Shown piece after piece: positions 43,119-48,901 of a DNA stretch of 48,901 nucleotides; within the stretch, counting starts at the first letter, position 1; each line of letters starts with the position of its first letter. The stretch lies in contig CAMWMD010000020.1 in NCBI GenBank assembly GCA_947175265.1, positions 1 through 48,901 of the forward strand. Reading direction: 5' to 3'. The notes under the pieces were generated by a model, which did no database searches, had not been told where the DNA came from, and saw nothing but the letters and a program-made list of their open reading frames with translations. The DNA comes from an uncultured Porphyromonadaceae bacterium. GTDB lineage: Bacteria > Bacteroidota > Bacteroidia > Bacteroidales > Muribaculaceae. Made by a program: the position numbers and the translations under genes.

Positions 43119-44111
43119 ATGTCTTCACCTGTTTTCATAATCCGTATTCTACTGATGTCGCTCATGCTTATGAGCGCATACGCAGCACGGGCTCAAAAAT
43201 TCAAGGTCAAGTCTTTCAGAATTCTGACCAATGACGTGACTGCATTCGTCCATCCGGTCTCCGATCTGAACGACGAGGGCTGCGCCCTTATCAAAGTGCA
43301 GGCTTCTCCCGACTTTGAGTTCTCCACGCCGTTGGGTATCGTGAAAAGGGTGAATAAGACAGGCGAGATATGGCTATACATTCCCAAAGGGTCAAAGAAA
43401 ATCACACTCAAGCATCCGGAGTGGGGTGTACTCCGCGATTACACTTTCCCTGGAAAAATCGAGAGCCATATATCCTACGAACTGAGGCTGGATGAGCCTG
43501 AGAGGGAACGGATATCCTCAGTTTCGTCGCCCGTCGTAACCACTGTGCATGACACTCTTGTGGTGACTCGCACTGACACAATGCTCGTCACCCCTGCGAA
43601 AAAGTTTATCCCCCTTTCATTCACCGCAGTTGCCACCGCATTATGGGGTGGCAGTTCCAACACCTTGTCAGGGGGAATAATGCTGGCTCTCATGAAAAGG
43701 CATGGCGGATTCATGCACATTGCCTCTGATTTCGGGTCTTTGGGTGCTACCGAGGGCACTTGTGACCGCGACGGATATATCGGCGGACGCCTACCCTATT
43801 ACTCAGGAAAGACGCGCCACAGTTTCCTCGTGGCAACAGGGGGAGCCATCCAGCGGCTGTCTGGCAAAGTGAGCATATTCGAGGGTATCGGTTACGGCTA
43901 TGATGACGCAGCATGGCAACTTGCCCAAAGCGAAGGTGGCGGAGTCGTGAAAAACTCCCATTATTGCCACAAGGGAATTGCTTTTGAGGCCGGTGCTGTA
44001 TTTTCATTGAAAAAAATGGCCATCTCCGCTTCCGTAGTATCCATAGGAGGGAAACAATGGTATGCGGCAATAGGAGTCGGTATAAATCTCAAAAAACGAC
44101 AGAGGAGATGA
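43119..44111 (+). CDS. PEGA-like/outer-membrane-barrel-like protein
   Basis: A 330-residue protein with a signal peptide (ILLMSLMLMSAYAARA, cleavage near residue 25). The N-terminal half has LNDEGCALIKVQASPDFEF, TGEIWLYIPKGSKKITLKHP and EWGVLRDYTFPG, like a PEGA-type surface-binding domain. The C-terminal 150 residues (GGIMLALMKRHGGFMHIASD to WYAAIGVGINLKK) alternate as in small outer-membrane barrels. It may be a surface anchor or scaffold. It starts 12 bases after the NTF2-like gene and overlaps the next gene by 4 bases. I cannot name a family with certainty. Confidence 0.7.
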   Translation: MSSPVFIIRILLMSLMLMSAYAARAQKFKVKSFRILTNDVTAFVHPVSDLNDEGCALIKVQASPDFEFSTPLGIVKRVNKTGEIWLYIPKGSKKITLKHPEWGVLRDYTFPGKIESHISYELRLDEPERERISSVSSPVVTTVHDTLVVTRTDTMLVTPAKKFIPLSFTAVATALWGGSSNTLSGGIMLALMKRHGGFMHIASDFGSLGATEGTCDRDGYIGGRLPYYSGKTRHSFLVATGGAIQRLSGKVSIFEGIGYGYDDAAWQLAQSEGGGVVKNSHYCHKGIAFEAGAVFSLKKMAISASVVSIGGKQWYAAIGVGINLKKRQRR

Positions 44112-45763
44112 ATGATATGTATTCCCTTTTACGATATATGGCATTAGTCTTCCTGGCAGTCCTGACGGGATGCGCCTCCGTGCCAGAGCCGACGAATATC
44201 GAGCCGGTGATTTCGGTTGAGGAGGCCTCTGACGTTACCCGCACCGGAGCGACCGTGACTGCGACCGTGATGACTCAAGGTACAGGTAAGATTGCCCGGT
44301 TACAGTTCAGGTACGGACAGACTCCCGATATGGAGCAGCAGTCGCCCTACTTTGATGTTGATGCCGATAAGGTGAGTTGGCAGATGACGGACTTGATTCC
44401 CGGAAAAGTTTACTATTTCTGTGCCACGGGAGGTAATGGTAAAGCGACCGTCACCTCAGAAGTGATGACATTCGAGACCATGCACAATGAGCGGCCGGAG
44501 ATTTCCGGAGCATCTATCCTTTCATACGGACCCATGAGCATGTTCGTGGGCTTTGATATCGTATCCGACGGTGGGCTGCCAATCACTGAGGCCGGATGTG
44601 ATGTGCTGGATATTTCCACAGGTGAGAAAACACGTCATCTCATCGAGGATGCGTCTCCCCTCTCCGGAATGCAAAGGGTATTCATCTTTGTATCATCTGC
44701 TGAGAATACTTACAGCGTAACCCCGTTTGCAGCGAATGAGGAGGGAGAGACAACCGGGGAAACGGTCTTCTTCACTTCCCGCAAGGCGTTCAGCCTCTCG
44801 ATGCCCGGACTCCTGTCGAGACTCATAGGCAGCCGTGGTTACGACTCTGATTCAATTGTGATAATGGGGAAAATGGATGGCAACGACTTCCGTTTCCTCC
44901 GGAAAATGTTAGGTGCCCCCACTTTGCCGGGCGAGGATCCGCTGTCACGTTTCATCTCCATGGCCGATATTACGGATGTCGAGATTGTCGAAGGGGGTGC
45001 CTCTTACGATGGCAACAGGTTCGTGACTGCCGATGTCATCTCGACAGGTCTTTTTGCCGATTGCTCCGAATTGAGTGAGATAATGCTGCCGGTATCGGCG
45101 AAGTCAATCATGAGGGAAGCATTCCAAGGTTGCGGCAGGCTCACCTCTCTTACCGTACCTGCCAACATATCCACCGTCCTACCCTCCTCAAACTGCATTG
45201 CCCTCAGCCGGATAGACGTGTCGGCTGCCAATCCCTTCTTCAAAAGTTCGGAAGGGGTGCTCTTCAATAGAGATTTTTCCGGAATCCTATGGTTTCCCCC
45301 TGCGAAAGATGGGAGTTTCACAGTCCCCTCAACCGTCAAATCAATTGGCGAGGAGACTTTCAGAGGCACCTCGCTCTCCTCACTCATAATTTCCGACGGT
45401 ATGACCGGCATAGGACGCGGTGCGCTGGCTGAGAGCAATCTCGTGGAGGTGACGCTCCCGGCTGACCTCGTGAATATCCCCGAGGCCCTTTTCCAGAATA
45501 GCCGCCGGCTCTCTACCGTAAGGATCGGCTCCGGCACGGAATACGTCGGGGATTACGTGTTCGACGGATGTCCGCTCCGCAATCTGTACGTGGATTCATT
45601 TTATCCTCCGTTCCTTTCAAAGAACGCTTTCGGAAACTCCTCCTCCGATATCTACGATAACTGTGTGCTGCATGTGAATCCCTCTTCCCTACCCCTGTTC
45701 AGGACGCATTCCGAATGGGGTAAGTTTAAGAATATATCCGCCATCTCTACAAATTATGAATGA
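44108..45763 (+). CDS. Fn3-like/leucine-rich-repeat lipoprotein
   Basis: A 551-residue lipoprotein (MALVFLAVLTGCASVPEP, Cys22). An Fn3-like region at about 30-130 shows VTRTGATVTATVMTQGTGKI and LIPGKVYYFCATGGNGKATV. LRR_5-type repeats from about 320 to 520 include SELSEIMLPVSAKSIMREAF and PSTVKSIGEETFRGTSLSSL. It is a likely surface adhesin. The start at 44108 (ATGA overlap with the upstream stop) is preferred to an earlier in-frame ATG 44057, which has no signal peptide at its N-terminus. It shares the LRR style with the M64 fusion and the divergent LRR gene at 34083. Confidence 0.8.
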   Translation: MNDMYSLLRYMALVFLAVLTGCASVPEPTNIEPVISVEEASDVTRTGATVTATVMTQGTGKIARLQFRYGQTPDMEQQSPYFDVDADKVSWQMTDLIPGKVYYFCATGGNGKATVTSEVMTFETMHNERPEISGASILSYGPMSMFVGFDIVSDGGLPITEAGCDVLDISTGEKTRHLIEDASPLSGMQRVFIFVSSAENTYSVTPFAANEEGETTGETVFFTSRKAFSLSMPGLLSRLIGSRGYDSDSIVIMGKMDGNDFRFLRKMLGAPTLPGEDPLSRFISMADITDVEIVEGGASYDGNRFVTADVISTGLFADCSELSEIMLPVSAKSIMREAFQGCGRLTSLTVPANISTVLPSSNCIALSRIDVSAANPFFKSSEGVLFNRDFSGILWFPPAKDGSFTVPSTVKSIGEETFRGTSLSSLIISDGMTGIGRGALAESNLVEVTLPADLVNIPEALFQNSRRLSTVRIGSGTEYVGDYVFDGCPLRNLYVDSFYPPFLSKNAFGNSSSDIYDNCVLHVNPSSLPLFRTHSEWGKFKNISAISTNYE

Positions 45764-46334
45764 TATGCATAGACCTGAAATAACTTTATTGCTTGGCGAG
45801 GTTAAAGAAAAATATGGCCGTAAACTCGAAACCACAACCGATTTCGATGAATTCTCCGTGCTCCTCGATAAGCAGGGATACGGGAAGGTGTCTACCTCCA
45901 CACTCAAACGTCTCTGGGGCTACGTCAGTGATACAAGAAAACCGAGAGGTACGACCCTTGACATCCTCTCCAACTATATTGGATTCCCCTCCTTTAAATC
46001 TTACGTAAAGGATATGAAGACGAGCATACGTTTCAATTCCTCCTACTTCACGGCCCAACACATCACAAGCGCGGAACTCAACGTAGGAGCCGAAATTGAG
46101 GTGGGATGGGCTCCCAACAGGATTCTGCGTCTCCGCTATCTCGGAGAGAGCACCTACGAGGTAGTAGAGTCAATGAACAGTAAACTTCAGGTGGGCGATA
46201 AATTTATGACAGGTTGCTTCTTCAAAGAGGTGCCCCTCTACCTTCCATACATCATCAGGGACGGCGAGCGCACCTCTCCCTTCATAGCCGGGCGTAACGG
46301 TGGGCTCCTCGGACTTAATATCATCAGCAAATGA
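45756..46334 (+). CDS. Helix-turn-helix-like cytoplasmic protein, probable regulator
   Basis: A 192-residue soluble protein. KVSTSTLKRLWGYVSDTRKP and TTLDILSNYIGFPSFKSYVK in the N-terminal half resemble a helix-turn-helix seen in Bacteroidales proteins that sit next to kinase or envelope genes. The C-terminal half (HITSAELNVGAEIEVGWAPN, LQVGDKFMTGCFFKEVPLYL) is beta-rich and might sense a ligand. It overlaps the LRR gene by 8 bases and the kinase gene by 4 (ATGA), so it is translationally coupled to the kinase. DNA binding is inferred and not shown by a known family name. Confidence 0.6.
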   Translation: MNDMHRPEITLLLGEVKEKYGRKLETTTDFDEFSVLLDKQGYGKVSTSTLKRLWGYVSDTRKPRGTTLDILSNYIGFPSFKSYVKDMKTSIRFNSSYFTAQHITSAELNVGAEIEVGWAPNRILRLRYLGESTYEVVESMNSKLQVGDKFMTGCFFKEVPLYLPYIIRDGERTSPFIAGRNGGLLGLNIISK

Positions 46335-47323
46335 CCGGAAGACACGACAGCACTCCGGACTCATCCGGTTATACCGACGACCTCCCTGCGGAAATTCAGG
46401 CATCGGGGCTTACTTTTCCTCAATCCCGGTTCGAGAATATTACCCCCATATATGTCTCCCGCTCAGGGTCGGCACAACTCCTTTCTGCCACTCGTTATGG
46501 AAAAAGATTCATTCTAAAATGCCTGAAGGAAGACTTCCGCTATAATCCCGTCTACCGCACCGCCCTGTTGAAGGAATTCGAGATAGGGTTGTCTCTCGAT
46601 CATCCTAATATCAGAAGCACAATAGGCTTTGAGGAGATCGAAGGATACGGAGCGGCTATTATCCTGGAATATGTCGACGGAGATACCCTTGAGAACATGC
46701 TTTCAGGGAAAGAGTTTACCCCCCAACGGGCACTGAACATATTATCGCAGATAGCCGGGGCTTTGGAGTATCTTCACAGCAAGCAGGTGATTCACCGCGA
46801 CCTGAAACCTGCCAACATCCTGGTGACCTATTCGGGAGATGTGGTGAAACTCATTGATTTCAGCCTGTCTGACAGCGATGTGTTCACAGTGATAAAGATA
46901 CCGGCCGGGACAAGAAGTTATATGGCTCCCGAACAGTTGGAGGAGGGTGCAAAGGCTAATGTCAGGACTGATATTTTCTCTTTCGGCACCATCATGAGGG
47001 AGATGGCTGATTTGACGGGCGACCGCAACCTTGAGCGCATTGCTGCCAAATGCACACAGACTGACCCGGATAAACGCCCCTATTCCATGAGGGAGATACA
47101 TATACCCTCGCATCCGGGAGGAAACAGTTTCCTCTCCGGATGGTCTTTCTCGTCAGTCAAAACCACTCGCATACTCCTTATCCTGACTCTTCTATCCGGT
47201 ATATGGCTGGCCTTCGCTCTGTATCTGCGCAATAGAGCCACCTCTAACCTACCCGACTCTGCCGTTGCTGACGACACCTCCGGGGAGATAACGATCATGG
47301 ACACACGCCTGTGGCCTGACTGA
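46331..47323 (+). CDS. Hanks-type Ser/Thr kinase with C-terminal transmembrane helix
   Basis: A 330-residue membrane kinase. VAIK-like Lys63 (RFILKCLKEDF), a helix-C Glu near 82-84, the catalytic loop HRDLKPANI at 155-163 (Asp157, Asn162), the metal-binding IDFSLS at 175-180 (Asp176), the APE-like MAPEQ, and DIFSFGTIMREM are clear. The glycine-rich loop is degenerate (YVSRSGSAQLLSAT) and DFG is DFS. The helix ILLILTLLSGIWLAFALYL at 281-299 leaves only a 30-residue periplasmic tail. It would phosphorylate proteins in the cytoplasm. Its start overlaps the HTH-like gene, which is its likeliest partner or substrate. Confidence 0.9.
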   Translation: MTGRHDSTPDSSGYTDDLPAEIQASGLTFPQSRFENITPIYVSRSGSAQLLSATRYGKRFILKCLKEDFRYNPVYRTALLKEFEIGLSLDHPNIRSTIGFEEIEGYGAAIILEYVDGDTLENMLSGKEFTPQRALNILSQIAGALEYLHSKQVIHRDLKPANILVTYSGDVVKLIDFSLSDSDVFTVIKIPAGTRSYMAPEQLEEGAKANVRTDIFSFGTIMREMADLTGDRNLERIAAKCTQTDPDKRPYSMREIHIPSHPGGNSFLSGWSFSSVKTTRILLILTLLSGIWLAFALYLRNRATSNLPDSAVADDTSGEITIMDTRLWPD

Positions 47324-47432
47324 TACACCCACCTGTTTACCGACGCATCTTCCGGCTCTCCCTGAGAAAGGATTGCTCAATATATGTGTGAATTCCGTGA
47401 TTACGGAGGCCCGCGCTCAATTGTCCTTACCG

Positions 47433-47482
47433 TCTGCTCCTAACCGTTGTGAAGAACTTTTCATAAACAACGCAGGAGCAGA
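47433..47482. terminator. Hairpin between convergent kinase and Sel1-repeat genes
   Basis: Stem TCTGCTCCT/AGGAGCAGA (47433-47441 and 47474-47482) with an inner CGTTGT/ACAACG (47445-47450 and 47467-47472) and a 16-base loop. A smaller TCCGT/ACGGA hairpin is at 47394-47407. It would end the kinase operon and possibly also the gene on the other strand. Confidence 0.6.
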
Positions 47483-47502
47483 TGAGGTAAATAGAAGGCG
47501 TA

Positions 47503-48672
47503 TTATTCCTGAATATTTTCAATAATCATGTAGGAGGAAAGACTACCGTATCGGGCAGCCTGTCGGGTATGGTTTTCCGCCTTAGCCTTATCGGCCACAG
47601 TGCCTTTCCCTTCACGATACATCTTTGAAAGACGCTCATGCACCAGGGCGAGCATACGGGCGGGTAACTTTCCGTTTTTGGCTATAGGCTCATAATAGCG
47701 TAATGCCTGCTTGTAGTTCTGATTGAGGAAATCGCCGTTGTAGTTCATGCCTCCGAGATAGAACCGGGCCCAATCATCACCACGCTCTGCTGCCTGTTCC
47801 TGAGCCTTCAGACCCTTGAGGAAACCATCCTTATATAGGGGCTCGTTTTTCATATTCTTCCCTTTATGCACGGCCTCTATCCACGTGAGTGCGAGTTGGG
47901 CATCCTTACCCACCTCATTGTCGGGCTGTGCCTCCGGAATCCTGGGAAGGTAAAGCATTACCCGGGAGTAATTGTCGCCCAGTTCCCCGGCGATATAATG
48001 CCAGAAGAAGGAATCGGGATAATCCTTCGGGCCACCGTTTTCAGTGCCGAGCAACGAGGCATAAAGAGCCGTTCCGCGTGGTAGTCCCAAAAGTGCAGAC
48101 TGATGATAGTTTTCGCGGGCTTTCTTTCCGTCTTCGTCCACACCCTTACCCTCTAAATACATACTGCCGAGCGCGCCATATTCTATACCTAAGGTCATAG
48201 GGCGTGACGCTTCCAGAAAAGTCTTTGCCTTATCATAATCTTTCTGATTGAAATAGTAATAGCCGAGATAGCCGTTAGCCTCCTTGTCGCCCCCCTGAGC
48301 CGCTTCCTGAAGGAGTTTCAACCCTTCATCCCTTTGGCTTGCGAAAGAGGGTGAGAAAAGATAGAGCACACCCAACTCCCTAATGCCCTTCAGGTTGCCG
48401 TCTTCAGTGGCTAACTTAAGGCATCTTTCCGCCAGTTGCGGACTCCACACCTTATGGTAAAGGGCAAGACTCACTACACTGTCGGATGATATTTTGCCCT
48501 CCTTATATGGTTTCTGCACAGCACTGAACATGAGGTCGCCCTTTTGGCCGACAGCCTCTACCGTGGTTTTATTACCTTTATGCAGACCCTTCAGGAATCT
48601 GTTTTCACGTCCGGCTGCGGATACCGAAACGACAACCATACAAAGAAGCAACAGGGATAAAATCCTTTTCAT
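47503..48672 (-). CDS. Secreted Sel1-like-repeat protein
   Basis: A 389-residue protein with signal peptide MKRILSLLLLCMVVVSVSAAG. It then has at least six Sel1/TPR-like units: GNLKGIRELGVLYLF, GDKEANGYLGYYYFNQKDYD, IEYGALGSMYLEGKGVDEDG, and a C-terminal RLSKMYREGKGTVADKAKAE. Sel1 repeats form solenoids that bind other proteins. It is transcribed towards the kinase operon. Its 229-base upstream region to the end of the window shows no consensus promoter. The role is unknown. Confidence 0.85.
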   Translation of the reverse strand: MKRILSLLLLCMVVVSVSAAGRENRFLKGLHKGNKTTVEAVGQKGDLMFSAVQKPYKEGKISSDSVVSLALYHKVWSPQLAERCLKLATEDGNLKGIRELGVLYLFSPSFASQRDEGLKLLQEAAQGGDKEANGYLGYYYFNQKDYDKAKTFLEASRPMTLGIEYGALGSMYLEGKGVDEDGKKARENYHQSALLGLPRGTALYASLLGTENGGPKDYPDSFFWHYIAGELGDNYSRVMLYLPRIPEAQPDNEVGKDAQLALTWIEAVHKGKNMKNEPLYKDGFLKGLKAQEQAAERGDDWARFYLGGMNYNGDFLNQNYKQALRYYEPIAKNGKLPARMLALVHERLSKMYREGKGTVADKAKAENHTRQAARYGSLSSYMIIENIQE

Positions 48673-48901
48673 AAGTCGATAAAATTAAATTGATGATAAT
48701 ATGTCAACGCCTTCAAAAGGATATAGTTCAATATTAGTTGCTTAACCTGAAAAACGGAAAAAATCGACGGGAATAGCTACAAAAATGCGCCCCGACTAAT
48801 CCCTCTGCATTGTCCGGGCAGATAACTTTTGATCAAGAATATAGTACGTTGTTTAAACTTTTTCTTTAGTGAGATTTTATCAGATTTTGGAGATGATTTT
48901 G

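Noticed and set aside
1..48901. CRISPR array, tRNA or rRNA genes
   Set aside because: No regularly spaced identical repeats, cloverleaf-like segments or rRNA-like sequence were noticed on reading; this was by eye, not by a search tool.

Overview
The window looks like a chromosomal segment from a gut Bacteroidales (Bacteroidota), probably Muribaculaceae or a close relative. The support is fimbrillin-type lipoproteins, BspA-like leucine-rich repeats, a BACON domain, a DcaP-type porin, A-rich start contexts instead of strong Shine-Dalgarno sequences, and promoters of the Bacteroides form (TTTG, about 20 bases, TAnnTTTG). The family-level placement is inference. No rRNA, tRNA or CRISPR array was seen.

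Bases 1-22.9 kb hold the distal part of a surface-polysaccharide locus on the + strand. It has an acyltransferase, a Wzx-type flippase, a TupA-like ATP-grasp enzyme, GT4, WbsX and GT2 glycosyltransferases, a hexapeptide acetyltransferase and an EpsG/Wzy-type polymerase. A PglF-, PglE-, PglD- and PglC-like set would make and load a 2,4-diamino-trideoxy sugar of the bacillosamine type. Inside it sits a compact fatty-acid-synthase-like module (two acyl carrier proteins, two SDR reductases, an adenylating ligase and a KAS III), followed after the polymerase by a metallo-beta-lactamase hydrolase. Together these suggest a custom acyl group placed on the amino sugar. Export genes (Wza/Wzc) are not in the window and may lie upstream.

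Foreign-looking cassettes interrupt this locus: a TIR-like (PF10137-type) protein at 4.7-5.6 kb, a 513-base inverted-repeat-bounded element with a coiled-coil ORF at 17.6-18.1 kb, and a three-gene operon at 18.2-19.4 kb with its own promoter. That operon encodes a HEPN-like protein, an unknown protein and a SecB-like chaperone, and is a candidate toxin-antitoxin-chaperone system.

Bases 23.3-32.3 kb are on the - strand. They encode a HdeD-family membrane protein and a glycerol / glycerol-3-phosphate operon (glpA-glpB-glpC-glpK-glpF, then a secreted HAD phosphatase), with an AlaX-like editing protein upstream. A DcaP-like porin and a large secreted LRR protein follow at 32.7-36.3 kb.

Bases 36.6-47.3 kb are one dense + strand operon starting from a good Bacteroides-type promoter. 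It encodes three fimbrillin-like lipoproteins (the middle one fused to LRRs, a BACON domain and an M64 metallopeptidase), an NTF2-like membrane protein, a PEGA/barrel-like protein and an Fn3-like/LRR lipoprotein. The last two genes are a cytoplasmic helix-turn-helix-like protein and a transmembrane Hanks-type kinase, joined by overlapping starts. A convergent Sel1-repeat secreted protein closes the window. The HEPN/SecB cassette and the fimbrillin-M64-kinase operon are the most promising candidates for undescribed systems.
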